Assembly: GCA_003142635.1 (NCBI GenBank)
Contig: PLMX01000239.1
Coordinates: 55,298-92,720, forward strand
Length of the DNA: 37,423 nt
Reading direction: 5' to 3'
Source: Syntrophaceae bacterium
Lineage (GTDB): Bacteria > Desulfobacterota > Syntrophia > Syntrophales > UBA2185
In this document: positions 1 to 8,703 of the stretch, one piece after another
Layout: each line of letters begins with the position of its first letter
How positions within the stretch are numbered: the first letter of the stretch is position 1
Notes under the pieces: model-generated
Seen by the model: only the letters and a program-made list of their open reading frames with translations
What the model was told of the DNA's origin: nothing
The model's database searches: none
Translations under genes and position numbers: made by a program

Positions 1-516
1 GTTGATATCGGACATCTGACAAATCCTACGATCCTTGTCCTTATTATGCTGATGTTCATAGGAGCGTCGCCTGGTTCAACGGGGGGAGGCATTAAGACAA
101 CGAGTTTCGCACTTCTCCTCCTGATGATCTGGAATCGGCTGAAGGGACAGGAACAGGTGAACGTCTATGACAGGACAATCCCCGGTGAGGTTCTCACACG
201 AACCATTGCTATTATTTTCGCTTCGGCCTTTTCGGTTACCCTGATCACGTCCATTCTGCTATTGTTAGGCGGTGCAGGGGATTTGCCTCCTGGTGAAAGC
301 CGACATTTCTTTGTGGAGTATCTTTTTGAAACGGTATCCGCCTTTGGCAATGTGGGACTGTCCATGGGCATAACTCCGACCCTGAGTACGGGCCAGAAAC
401 TGGCGATCATCCTAACGATGTTTGCGGGACGCATAGGTCCGCTCACACTCGCCTTTTCCTGGTATTCACCGAAAAAGGGCTTAACATATGCGGAAGAGTC
501 TGTCATGGTTGGATAA
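1..516 (+). CDS. ktrB: TrkH/KtrB-type potassium uptake channel subunit, C-terminal part (5' end outside window)
   Basis: The frame is open from base 1 and ends at a TAA at 514-516, giving the last 171 residues of a membrane protein. It shows the SPGSTGGGIKTTS stretch, typical of a TrkH/KtrB third pore loop, and a second filter-like stretch SAFGNVGLSMG about 85 residues later, between hydrophobic helices. TrkH/KtrB proteins form the K+-translocating pore in the inner membrane and need a cytosolic RCK protein for gating; that partner starts 12 nt downstream. The C-terminus is complete. The KtrB label rather than TrkH rests on the single-RCK partner and is an inference; family membership is secure. 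Confidence 0.9.
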   Translation, partial: VDIGHLTNPTILVLIMLMFIGASPGSTGGGIKTTSFALLLLMIWNRLKGQEQVNVYDRTIPGEVLTRTIAIIFASAFSVTLITSILLLLGGAGDLPPGESRHFFVEYLFETVSAFGNVGLSMGITPTLSTGQKLAIILTMFAGRIGPLTLAFSWYSPKKGLTYAEESVMVG

Positions 517-528
517 GGAGGTTCGGTA

Positions 529-1188
529 ATGGCTTCAGTAACGCGGCGCGTGATTGTAGTTGGGCTCGGCATCTTTGGCTCCAATATTGTCAAAGAATTA
601 TATGAAAATGGATTCGATGTCATTGCCGTCGATAAGGATAAGGAAGCCGTCCATCGGTTAAAAGATTTTGCCACTAAGGCAATTGTCGCCGATGGTACGG
701 ACAACGAGGTGATGGATCATATCGGCGTTCAGGAAGATGATGTCGTCATTATCTCCTTTGGCGAAGACCTCGCGGCCAGCACGCTCATAACCCTTCACGT
801 GAAGAAAATGAAGGTCAAGCAGATAATCGTCAAAGCCCCCAACGAAGAACATAAACTTATTCTCGAAAAGGTTGGTGCAACTGACGTTATCATTCCGGAA
901 AAGGAAGTTGCCAGCAAGGTTGCCAAAAGTCTGATTTCGCCGAGTGTCCTTGATTGCCTTCCCCTCTCTGAGGGCTATATGATATTTGAAATTGCGCCTC
1001 CTAACAGTTTCTTGGGGAAAAGCATTGGTGAACTTGAGTTGAGGAGCAGATATCATATAGAGGTCATCGCAGTGAAAGACGTGCTGACAGACCAAGTGCA
1101 CATGGTGCCGGCCGCTAATTTTGTCCTGAAGGATGGAGAGATACTCGTAGTCATAGCCAAGGAAAAAGATATCCAGAAGATTAAATGA
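529..1188 (+). CDS. ktrA: KtrA/TrkA-type potassium uptake regulatory protein (single RCK module)
   Basis: A 219-aa cytosolic protein with an N-terminal Rossmann fold: the GLGIFGS dinucleotide motif lies at about residues 13-19, followed by an acidic AVDKD end of the second strand. The second half (about 135-219) fits an RCK_C (TrkA_C) domain. Its length equals one RCK unit, as in KtrA, and not the doubled TrkA of enterics. Family members form an octameric ring that binds ATP/ADP or NAD(H) and gates the TrkH/KtrB pore. A strong AAGGAGG ribosome site precedes ATG 529, and only 12 nt separate it from the channel gene, so the two are very likely co-transcribed. Confidence 0.93.
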   Translation: MASVTRRVIVVGLGIFGSNIVKELYENGFDVIAVDKDKEAVHRLKDFATKAIVADGTDNEVMDHIGVQEDDVVIISFGEDLAASTLITLHVKKMKVKQIIVKAPNEEHKLILEKVGATDVIIPEKEVASKVAKSLISPSVLDCLPLSEGYMIFEIAPPNSFLGKSIGELELRSRYHIEVIAVKDVLTDQVHMVPAANFVLKDGEILVVIAKEKDIQKIK

Positions 1189-1231
1189 TTGGCCATTCGG
1201 GAACGATGCCGGGTGGGGATGGAGGTTCATT

Positions 1232-1516
1232 ATGAGCGTCATTGTAGATTTTTCCATTTTCCCGATTGGTAAAGAGGAGAGCGTGAGCAAATACGCAGCG
1301 CGGGCTGTTAAAATAATTAAGGACAGCGGCCTTCCCCATCATATCGGCCCGATGGGTACATCGATGGAAGGAGAATGGGATGAGGTCATGCTTATTGTAA
1401 GACGCTGCATGGATGATCTTAAGAAAGACTGCCCGCGTTTATACATGACCATGAAAGTGGACTGCAGGCAAGGCGAGGCCGGCCGTATGGGGAAGAAGGT
1501 AAAGAAGGTGGAGTAA
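1232..1516 (+). CDS. MTH1187/YkoF-family thiamine-binding protein (DUF77)
   Basis: A 94-aa protein matching the MTH1187 family in length and pattern: an N-terminal VDFSIFPIGK strand, the helix with SKYAARAVKIIKDSG, a GPMGTSMEG turn and a final strand ending in KVDCRQGEAGRM. These small ferredoxin-like proteins form tetramers and bind thiamine or related ligands; their physiological role is poorly defined. A GGAGG site lies just upstream of ATG 1232. It follows the ktrA-like gene by 43 nt and may be in the same transcript, although there is no obvious functional link to potassium uptake. Thiamine-handling genes (pyrophosphokinase and ThiD) also occur at 21017-22485. Confidence 0.85.
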   Translation: MSVIVDFSIFPIGKEESVSKYAARAVKIIKDSGLPHHIGPMGTSMEGEWDEVMLIVRRCMDDLKKDCPRLYMTMKVDCRQGEAGRMGKKVKKVE

Positions 1517-1573
1517 GATTATCAGACCTTCACAAGAGGCACTCCTCGCGGCTCTTTCCACCCATGGATTATC

Positions 1574-3409
1574 TTAATGGACGATTAATGCCTCCTGAGG
1601 GCAAGTCATGACCGTGTCATCCTCATTCTTAATCACCTCTGCCGCAAGGAAGGCGTTGGGCAATACCGTGTTGACGTAATACCTGGCGCACGCGATCTTC
1701 CCTTTATAGAATGTTGTATCGACTGCATCGGGGGACATGTCATCGAGCGCCTTCTTCGCAATGAGCGCCTGTTCCATCAAACACTCGGCAACCTGGACCT
1801 GCGAACAGACGAAAAGCGCCTTTAATGCATTGAGAGGTATAAGGGACCTTTTCTGCCCTATATTGCCGTACCAGGAATCATAAGTTGCCTTTACCTCTTC
1901 CAGGCACCGGTAGCCCTTGGCCAATTTACTCATCTCTTTCTCGAACCCCGGCGCATTCCGGTTGGCATCGATGAATTCCTTTATGGTCGCCATCCAGTTC
2001 GTGAAAGAAGAGCCTCTCTTCATGCGCATCTTCCTCCCCACCAGGTCGTTTGCGTGGATAAAAGAGGTTCCTTCCCAGATCGACAGGATTTTTGAATCCC
2101 GTAGATATTGTTCGACCGGATATTCCTGGGTATAGCCGACGCCTCCGAGGACCTGGATTGCCTGGGAAATAATCCCGAGGCAGGCCTCACTGCCGTAACA
2201 TTTCACCAGCGGGGTGAGTATTTCGGCCAACTCACCGAGCTCCCCGGTCCTCTCTTTGTCGCTGGAGTTTGTCTGAATATCGAGATAATAAAATGCCTTG
2301 AAGACCATGGCCCTGATGCCCTCGACGTGCGCCTTCATGTCAAGGAGCATCCGCCTGACATCTTCGTGCTTTATGATCGGGACGCGCTCGGCGTCCTTCA
2401 CCCCGAACGGTCTTCCCTGGATGCGCTCTGTCGCGAACTGGGATGCGAAATAGTATGCCGCAGCCGCTTGAGTGTTTGCGTTGTGCCCGGTGCCTATCCG
2501 GGACTCATTCATCATGTGAAACATCATCGCGAGGCCATTGGAACAGCCACTGTCGTCCGGCGGCGGGCCGAGGCGGATTCCGTAGCATTCATCGTCATCG
2601 CCGAAATTGAGGAGGGCCGTAGCCTGGGCATGGAGCCCCATCTTGTGCTCCAGGCGCGCTGTCTTGACATCATTGGGTTTGCCCAGCGTCCCGTCCTCGT
2701 TCACCCATATCTTGGGAACGATATAGAGTCCGATACCGGGGGAACCTTGGGCGCCTCCCTCCGGGCGCGCCAGCACCATGTGTATCGTGTTTTCACAATG
2801 GCCGCCGTCCCCGCCGGTGATGAACATCTTGGTGCCCTTGATCTTGTATAGACGGGGATCATTGGTCGGGAATGCCCTCGTCGTGATATCTCCCACATCC
2901 GATCCAAAGTTTGGTTCGGTAAGGCACATGGTTCCCTGCCACTCGCCGCCCAGCATCTTTTGCAGGAACATGGCTTCATCCTTTTCTGTGCCGAAGCGCA
3001 GAATCAGATTGGCTGCACCGCTGGTAAGCTTGATGTATGATGTCAAAGCGGGGCATGCGGCCTGGTTGATCTCAGAAACGGCCTTGTAGAGGATAAGGGG
3101 CATACCTGTGTTAAGCTTTATGCATTCGCTGCTTGATCCCCATCCGTTTTGCTGAAGAAACTGGTACGCTTCCTTGAAGCCCGGGGAAGGTGTCACCACA
3201 CCGTTCTCCAGTATGGCTCCTGTCTTGTCTCCGACGGCGTTTATGGGGTTCACGATCTCCCGCGCGACCTTGTAAACTTCGTTCAAAACGATATCGATAT
3301 CATCAATACCAAAAGTGTTCTTGAACCTGTCGCAGGCAAACACTTCCTCTGAAGGCAGCCATTCCTTCAGAATAAATTTAAAATCTCTCAAGTCGTATTT
3401 GAATTCCAT
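1574..3409 (-). CDS. Acyl-CoA dehydrogenase, long (about 600-aa) type with C-terminal extension
   Basis: A 611-aa flavoprotein of the AidB/DmdC-like branch, about 220 residues longer than standard acyl-CoA dehydrogenases. An N-terminal helical domain is followed by CLTEPNFGSD near residues 162-171 (FAD/substrate loop) and MFITGGDGGH near 195-204. The catalytic base is probably Glu446 in SIWEGTSF. Residues after about 470 form the extra C-terminal domain (PF12806-like) of this branch. The reaction would be alpha,beta-desaturation of an acyl-CoA with electrons passed to ETF; the substrate cannot be read from sequence. It is the last gene of the right-to-left operon, 39 nt after the next dehydrogenase, with GGAGAGG upstream of ATG 3409. 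Confidence 0.92.
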   Translation of the reverse strand: MEFKYDLRDFKFILKEWLPSEEVFACDRFKNTFGIDDIDIVLNEVYKVAREIVNPINAVGDKTGAILENGVVTPSPGFKEAYQFLQQNGWGSSSECIKLNTGMPLILYKAVSEINQAACPALTSYIKLTSGAANLILRFGTEKDEAMFLQKMLGGEWQGTMCLTEPNFGSDVGDITTRAFPTNDPRLYKIKGTKMFITGGDGGHCENTIHMVLARPEGGAQGSPGIGLYIVPKIWVNEDGTLGKPNDVKTARLEHKMGLHAQATALLNFGDDDECYGIRLGPPPDDSGCSNGLAMMFHMMNESRIGTGHNANTQAAAAYYFASQFATERIQGRPFGVKDAERVPIIKHEDVRRMLLDMKAHVEGIRAMVFKAFYYLDIQTNSSDKERTGELGELAEILTPLVKCYGSEACLGIISQAIQVLGGVGYTQEYPVEQYLRDSKILSIWEGTSFIHANDLVGRKMRMKRGSSFTNWMATIKEFIDANRNAPGFEKEMSKLAKGYRCLEEVKATYDSWYGNIGQKRSLIPLNALKALFVCSQVQVAECLMEQALIAKKALDDMSPDAVDTTFYKGKIACARYYVNTVLPNAFLAAEVIKNEDDTVMTCPQEALIVH

Positions 3410-3448
3410 TTCTTGCCTCTCCTGTCCGGACTGTGTTTGTCTTGTACC

Positions 3449-4606
3449 CTACACCCTGTTTGGGGCATAGCCGAGAGCGGCATTGGCCACGATCATGGTA
3501 TGCATGTTGGAAGTCCCCTCGAGCGTTTCAAACTGCTTTGAATCCCGCAGGAAGCGTCCGCAGGGATATTCCTCGGAGTAACCGTAGGAGCCGTGAAGCT
3601 TCATACATTCATTGGCCGCATGAACGACGATCTTCGCCCCGTAGAGCTTGGACATCGAGGTCTCCATCACGTTTGGAAGGTTCTTGTCTTTCAGCCAGGC
3701 CGCCTTGTAAACCAGCGCGGCCAGCGCTTCATGCTCCATCTTCATTTCCGCGATCTGCTGCTGAATCAGCTGGTATCTGCCAATCTCTTTTCCGAACTGT
3801 GTTCTTTCATTTGCATATTTAATGGATTGCTCCAGGATGGCGCCGGAAAGGCCCAGGGCGCCGGCCGAGCAGCCCAGGCGGGTCGTGTTCAATTGTGTCA
3901 TGCATATCTGGAATCCCTTGTTCACCTTTCCGAGGACGAGCTCCTTGGGAACCTTGACATCCTCAAAGGCGATTTCCGCCGTATCGGAGGCCCACAATCC
4001 CACCTTGTCGTGAAGCTTCCTGCGGGTGATGCCCGGCAGGCTGTAATCCATTATCAGGCAGGTTATCCCATTCGCCCCGGCATCCTTGTCCGTCTTCACA
4101 TAAAGGAGGCCATGATTGCATATCGTCCCATTGGTAATGAACATCTTTGTACCATTCAGAAGAAAATGATCCCCCTTATCCTGCGCGAGGCAGCGCATGC
4201 TGGCGACGTCGGACCCGATATCGGGCTCCGTCATCGCGAAGCTCCCGATGAATTCACCGGCGACAAACCTGGATATGTAATGCTCCTTCTGTGCCTGCGT
4301 GCCGAATTTCTGGATTGTCAATGCCGGGCCCCAACACTGCATGTTAAAGGCCATCCGCCAGGAAGTATGGACCTTTGCAACCTGCTCAATCGCGAGGCTC
4401 CCCTCGAGAAACCCCATGCCGTTGCCGCCATATTTCTCGTCGATGCAGAAGCCGAAAAAACCCAGTGCGGCCATCTTTTCGAATATCTCCCTGCGCCAGT
4501 GCTGGTTCTTTTCATCCTCCTCCACATGTGGCTTGATTTCCTTCTCGGCGAAATTACGCGCCATGTCCTGAATCATTTGCTGTTCTTGAGTTTGTGCGAA
4601 ATCCAT
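3449..4606 (-). CDS. Acyl-CoA dehydrogenase, glutaryl-CoA dehydrogenase-like
   Basis: A 385-aa protein of normal family length. AMTEPDIGSD (about 124-133) and MFITNGTICN are the FAD/substrate loops; the catalytic base is probably Glu363 in LEGTSN. Arg84 in SWRMAFNMQ aligns by eye with the Arg of the YRSAMSVQ motif that contacts the distal carboxylate in glutaryl-CoA dehydrogenases, suggesting a dicarboxyl-CoA substrate. The residue before the catalytic Glu is Leu, where decarboxylating glutaryl-CoA dehydrogenases have Tyr. Alternatives include cyclohexane- or cyclohexenecarboxyl-CoA and benzylsuccinyl-CoA dehydrogenases. It lies 18 nt downstream of the thiolase gene with AGGAG before ATG 4606, so the two are co-transcribed. 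Confidence 0.92.
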   Translation of the reverse strand: MDFAQTQEQQMIQDMARNFAEKEIKPHVEEDEKNQHWRREIFEKMAALGFFGFCIDEKYGGNGMGFLEGSLAIEQVAKVHTSWRMAFNMQCWGPALTIQKFGTQAQKEHYISRFVAGEFIGSFAMTEPDIGSDVASMRCLAQDKGDHFLLNGTKMFITNGTICNHGLLYVKTDKDAGANGITCLIMDYSLPGITRRKLHDKVGLWASDTAEIAFEDVKVPKELVLGKVNKGFQICMTQLNTTRLGCSAGALGLSGAILEQSIKYANERTQFGKEIGRYQLIQQQIAEMKMEHEALAALVYKAAWLKDKNLPNVMETSMSKLYGAKIVVHAANECMKLHGSYGYSEEYPCGRFLRDSKQFETLEGTSNMHTMIVANAALGYAPNRV

Positions 4607-4624
4607 TTTGTTCTCCTTGCTGAT

Positions 4625-5893
4625 TTACGATTTTCTCTCTACGATCATGCAGATACCTTGTCCGCCGCCGCCGCAGATGGTCGAAAGCCCGTAACGGGCA
4701 TTGCGCCTCTTCATTTCATGGAGGAGCGTCGTCAGTCTCATCGTGCCGGTTGCGCCTACCGGATGGCCGAGGGAAATGCCCGATCCATTCACATTTACCT
4801 TATCTTCCATATCTTTTTCGCTGAGCCCGCAGAGCCTTGCATCTGCCAATGCCTGGACTGCAAAGGCCTCCTGGACCTCAATGAGGTCTATCTGATCGAT
4901 TTTCAAACCGGCCTTACTGAGAGCCCTGGAAACGGCCACAGGCACCGCTGGATATGTCAAGGTCGGATCCGTGGCGGCAACGGCACATGAGCGAAAAAAT
5001 GCAATCGGCTTTATACCGAGTTCAGTTGCTTTTCTTTCAGATGCGAGGATAACGACAGAAGCGCCGTCATTCTCAGAAGATGAATTGCCGGCAGTGCAGA
5101 CCCCGTCAGGGTAAACGGGCTTGAGCTTCGCAAGCTTTTCCATGGTCGTTTCGCGACGCGGCCCCTCATCGGTGTTAAAAAAGATAATGTCCCTGCCTTT
5201 CCCCTTTCCGACCGGAACGGGGACTATCTCATTCGCGAATTTCCCGGCATCCCATGCAGCAATAGCCTTCCTGTGGCTGTTATATGCCCACCTGTCCGCC
5301 TCTTCACGGGTTATATGTTCCCTCTTCGCCGCCTCCTCCGCCCAGGACATCATCGAGTTCAACTCTCCGTAACGGTGGATGGGCTGGGACATCACCCTGC
5401 CACGCTGTATTCTGTCGTAGAGCGGAATGCCCCACATAGCGAGGGCGCCGTGACCTCTGGGCATGAAACCGTACTTTTCATGATTCTTTCCACCAAGACC
5501 CCACTTGATATCACCCGGTATATAGAGTTCCGCCTGACTCATGCTGTCCATGCCGCCAGCGACGATAATCTCTTCATTTCCTGTTTGGATCTGTAAAGCA
5601 CCATAAAAGATGGATTCCAACCCCGAACAACAGCGACGGTCCAGCACGACACCCGGCACAGTATCCGGCCAACCGGCATCAAGAACTGCCATCCGGGCGC
5701 CGTTGGCGCATTCCCCGTTCTGGTAGGACGTCCCCATGATGACATCATCAACCGCAGCAGCGTCAATACCGGCCTTCCTGACGGCCTCGTTTAAGACTAG
5801 GCTCCCCAGCCGGTAAACTGGAATATCTTTCATTGCGCCGCCATAGGCGCCTATCGGTGTGCGGACACAGCTCAAAATGACCACATTTTCCAT
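4625..5893 (-). CDS. Thiolase (acetyl-CoA C-acyltransferase family)
   Basis: A 422-aa thiolase with all three catalytic elements: nucleophile Cys88 in LDRRCCSGL (unusually followed by a second Cys where Ala or Gly is common), His377 in the GHPVGATG loop and Cys407 in CGGGGQG. It would cleave a 3-ketoacyl-CoA with CoA to acetyl-CoA plus a shortened acyl-CoA, or run in reverse. It lies between the ADP-forming ligase gene upstream and two acyl-CoA dehydrogenases downstream, which supports a degradative CoA-thioester pathway. Chain-length preference is not readable. An AGGT-containing ribosome site precedes ATG 5893. Confidence 0.93.
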   Translation of the reverse strand: MENVVILSCVRTPIGAYGGAMKDIPVYRLGSLVLNEAVRKAGIDAAAVDDVIMGTSYQNGECANGARMAVLDAGWPDTVPGVVLDRRCCSGLESIFYGALQIQTGNEEIIVAGGMDSMSQAELYIPGDIKWGLGGKNHEKYGFMPRGHGALAMWGIPLYDRIQRGRVMSQPIHRYGELNSMMSWAEEAAKREHITREEADRWAYNSHRKAIAAWDAGKFANEIVPVPVGKGKGRDIIFFNTDEGPRRETTMEKLAKLKPVYPDGVCTAGNSSSENDGASVVILASERKATELGIKPIAFFRSCAVAATDPTLTYPAVPVAVSRALSKAGLKIDQIDLIEVQEAFAVQALADARLCGLSEKDMEDKVNVNGSGISLGHPVGATGTMRLTTLLHEMKRRNARYGLSTICGGGGQGICMIVERKS

Positions 5894-5952
5894 TTTTCAT
5901 TACCTCGTATTTTTCCTTAAGTCTTCTGACACATTTAAATTTGTAGAGCCCA

Positions 5953-8049
5953 TTATCTCAAGACAATCGTGGCGTCAACTGCTATCATAGTCCCATTTTC
6001 TCCCAATATGAGAGGGTTTACGTCAATCTCTTGAATCCGCGGATAATGAAGACCGATGTCGCCCACTGCAACGAGTACCGCTGCGAGTTCTTCCCTGTTA
6101 ACAGGCGGTTCTCCCCTAAAGCCGGCGAATATCTTCTGTCCTCGCAAGCGACCGATTAGCGCCAGAGCATCCTCCATGGTCAGCGGAGCTGGAGCGAAGA
6201 CCGCATCACTCAATATCTCTGCCATTATACCTCCCAGCCCGAGCATCACACAGGGGCCGAAATGAAAATCCCTGACGAGTCCGACGATGATTTCGATTTT
6301 TCCTTTAACCTGCTTATAGGCAAGGACCTGACCCGACGGGTCCATCTTCTTCTTCAGGGAATTGAAAACCTGAAGGGCAGCCTCCGGCGTTTCTATGTTT
6401 AAATGCACCAGGCCGCGTTCGGTCTTATGCACCTTTCCCTTTTGCAGGCCCTTCATGACAAGCGGAAAGCCAAGCCTGTTTGCGGCCTTCTCGCACTCCG
6501 CTTCATCCAATATTATCTCCTCTTCTACAGTGGGAATTCCATGAAGTCTGAGAATAGTCTTGGAGGCATACTCGTCCAAAGGTCCTACTTCTTTTTCGAG
6601 GACGTCATCGAGCTTATCAGGGATGCGTATAGCCTTTACTTGCTCCGGCGGTCGTTCAAGAATTTCAGATGACCTCCGTTGATGGAAAACAGCACCAAGG
6701 CATTCCACAGCACGGGATATTTCCTGGAATACGGGAATACCAGAAGAGATGGCCTCTGCCTTGAAACGAAGGGCGTCTTCTTGTCTTCCAAGGAGCCATA
6801 CGAACACAGGCTTGCCGGCGGCACGCGCCTGCCGGGCAATATCTGTGACACTGAATACAAGCTGGGAATGTCCTGCAAAGGCGTGGAGGAAAACGGCGTC
6901 GACTGCGGGATCGTTGAGGGCTGCAGCAAGAGCCGTGCTGTATACATCGATGTTCGTTCCGCCCTGCTTTTCTATGGCTGGCCACAAGTCGACGGGATTC
7001 CCGACAGGCATCCAGTCGGGGAAAAGAAGTCCCAAGGCGTTTTTGGTTTCATGGGAGAGTTCTGCTACGGTCAGGCCATGCTTTTCAATGAAGTCAGAGG
7101 CGATAATGCCGGAACCGCCGCTGAACGTGAGAATAGCGACGCGACCATCTTGCCCGGCCGGCCGTAGTTTTGTAGCGAGTGAACGGCAGAGGTCCATCAT
7201 CTGATGAAAATCTCCGGCTTCAGCCACCCCTGCCTGGGCCAAGGCACCTGAGATGATCTTATGATTTCCGGCCATGGATGCCGTATGGCTCATTGCAGCT
7301 TCGGCTCCTTTCCTACTCTTTCCGCCGTGGAGGACGACGATGGGTTTTGTGCTTTTCCGGCACAGTTCCATGAAGCGCCTGCCGTCGGAAAAAGATTCCA
7401 GATAATGGCCGATAACTTCGGTGTTAGTATCTTGAATCAGGTAAGATAGCAGGTCGCACTCGTTCACGTCGATCTTGTTCCCTATGGAGCAAACCTTACT
7501 GATGCCCATCACGCGGTGGCTCATTACATCGACGAGAAAGCCGGCGGATAGCAATCCGCCCTGCACGACGAGCGATACGTTTCCGGGAATGAGGAGTTCC
7601 TGCTGCAATGAACGCGGGTCCATAAAGGAAAAAACAAAGCCTTCGACCGCATCGACAAGCCCCATACAATTGGGCCCCCACAGACGAATCCCCGTTCGTT
7701 TGCATATGTCTTTGAGAGATTGCTGCAGAAGACTTCCATCCGGACCGGCTTCTGCAAAGCCGCCGGATTCTATCATGACTCCCCGCACACCCTTGGCCGC
7801 ACAATCCTCTATGACTTCCGGTACGAACTTTGCGGGCACAAAGACGATGGCTAGGTCAACATGACCGGGGACGGTCCCTACCGATGGGTAACAGGCAATA
7901 CCCTCAATTTCATTGTAGCCGGGATTGACAGGATAGATGCTTCCCTTGTAGCCTAAGAGGAGATTCTTGAAGATGGCATACCCGCCTTTGAGAGTATTCG
8001 GCGTCGCGCCGACAGCAGCGATTCCGCCCGGGTTAAAGAAGAAATTCAT
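5953..8049 (-). CDS. ADP-forming acyl-CoA (acetate-CoA) ligase, fused alpha-beta type
   Basis: A 698-aa fusion of both subunits of an NDP-forming acyl-CoA synthetase. Residues 1-130 are a CoA-binding Rossmann domain, and about 150-450 are succinyl-CoA-ligase-like domains containing MSHTASMAG, where His255 is the expected phosphohistidine. About 480-698 is an ATP-grasp domain (GFPLVMKG, AEILSDAVFAPAP, DVNPL). The reaction is acyl-CoA + ADP + Pi = acid + ATP + CoA, used by anaerobes to gain ATP from acyl-CoA or to activate acids. It is the first gene of the operon with the thiolase and two dehydrogenases, 59 nt before the thiolase. GAGGAG precedes ATG 8049. Confidence 0.92.
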   Translation of the reverse strand: MNFFFNPGGIAAVGATPNTLKGGYAIFKNLLLGYKGSIYPVNPGYNEIEGIACYPSVGTVPGHVDLAIVFVPAKFVPEVIEDCAAKGVRGVMIESGGFAEAGPDGSLLQQSLKDICKRTGIRLWGPNCMGLVDAVEGFVFSFMDPRSLQQELLIPGNVSLVVQGGLLSAGFLVDVMSHRVMGISKVCSIGNKIDVNECDLLSYLIQDTNTEVIGHYLESFSDGRRFMELCRKSTKPIVVLHGGKSRKGAEAAMSHTASMAGNHKIISGALAQAGVAEAGDFHQMMDLCRSLATKLRPAGQDGRVAILTFSGGSGIIASDFIEKHGLTVAELSHETKNALGLLFPDWMPVGNPVDLWPAIEKQGGTNIDVYSTALAAALNDPAVDAVFLHAFAGHSQLVFSVTDIARQARAAGKPVFVWLLGRQEDALRFKAEAISSGIPVFQEISRAVECLGAVFHQRRSSEILERPPEQVKAIRIPDKLDDVLEKEVGPLDEYASKTILRLHGIPTVEEEIILDEAECEKAANRLGFPLVMKGLQKGKVHKTERGLVHLNIETPEAALQVFNSLKKKMDPSGQVLAYKQVKGKIEIIVGLVRDFHFGPCVMLGLGGIMAEILSDAVFAPAPLTMEDALALIGRLRGQKIFAGFRGEPPVNREELAAVLVAVGDIGLHYPRIQEIDVNPLILGENGTMIAVDATIVLR

Positions 8050-8069
8050 GGAAGCTCCTCATCAGAAAA

Positions 8070-8534
8070 TTATGGTTTGTTGATGGTAACGTCGAGATAC
8101 TTTCTACCCCATGCCTTGCAATCTTTTTCATCCGAGAAGAAAATGTCGATGTGGTCTCCCTTGATGGCAGTACCCGTATCATGCACCTCTCCCCAACCGT
8201 AACCGGGGACATACATCTTTGTGCCGTAAGGGTACCTGCTGATGTCCGCTGCGATTGTCCCTTTTTTTGCTTTGGTTCCGTCAGAGGTGATGCCCACTTT
8301 CTTTCTCTCTCCCTCGTGTGGTCCGTATGCATAGACCGGCGGCATCAGGAAGCATCCGTATTTGTTTTTCCAGCCCGTAGATTGCTTGCCGGCGTCATAG
8401 GCGGTGACCAGCATCTTCCGCGTTTCTGTCTCGCCATGTCCGCGTTGGATGGTGGCGCATCCGGAGACAAGCATGATGTACAAAGCGGAAAAGCCAAGCG
8501 CAAGTAAAGAGACTTTTTGTGAACGTGGCATCAT
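8070..8534 (-). CDS. 3D-domain lipoprotein
   Basis: A 154-aa protein with a lipoprotein signal: a hydrophobic stretch ending in LVSGC, with Cys26 as the lipidated residue. The rest is a 3D (Asp-Asp-Asp) domain as in MltA-type lytic transglycosylases and YabE-like cell-wall proteins: AADISRYPYGTKMYVPGYG, then DTGTAIKG and DHIDIFF, giving Asp97, Asp119 and Asp130 as the conserved acids. It is probably anchored in the outer membrane and acts on or binds peptidoglycan. It lacks the larger MltA domain, so lytic activity is uncertain. It ends 20 nt short of the next minus-strand gene's start codon and may be co-transcribed with it. Confidence 0.85.
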   Translation of the reverse strand: MMPRSQKVSLLALGFSALYIMLVSGCATIQRGHGETETRKMLVTAYDAGKQSTGWKNKYGCFLMPPVYAYGPHEGERKKVGITSDGTKAKKGTIAADISRYPYGTKMYVPGYGWGEVHDTGTAIKGDHIDIFFSDEKDCKAWGRKYLDVTINKP

Positions 8535-8703
8535 GAATCTCTGAAATCTCGATGATATCTGCGAGGCAAGCTAGCATAACGACGGCCTCTATTTCAAGGC
8601 AAGTTTGAACTCATCCATGATTTCTCATGTCAATTTTCCGGCCTATTATTGTGGCGAGTTGTCAGGGCTATTACGGATGTCTCTCCATTGGATTTACAAG
8701 CAT

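Noticed and set aside
1517-1573. Bidirectional terminator between the thiamine-binding and dehydrogenase genes
   Set aside because: The best stem (AAGAG/CTCTT) has only five pairs with a large loop and no adequate T run.
2108-2851. Long plus-strand ORF (247 aa) inside the acyl-CoA dehydrogenase gene
   Set aside because: It is antisense to a gene with clear family motifs, has no recognisable domain or ribosome site, and its composition is that of a mirrored frame.
3593-4990. Very long plus-strand ORF (465 aa) antisense to the second dehydrogenase and the thiolase
   Set aside because: It spans the ends of two real minus-strand genes and the gap between them; low-complexity, His/Leu/Arg-rich text without motifs. 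A shadow frame.
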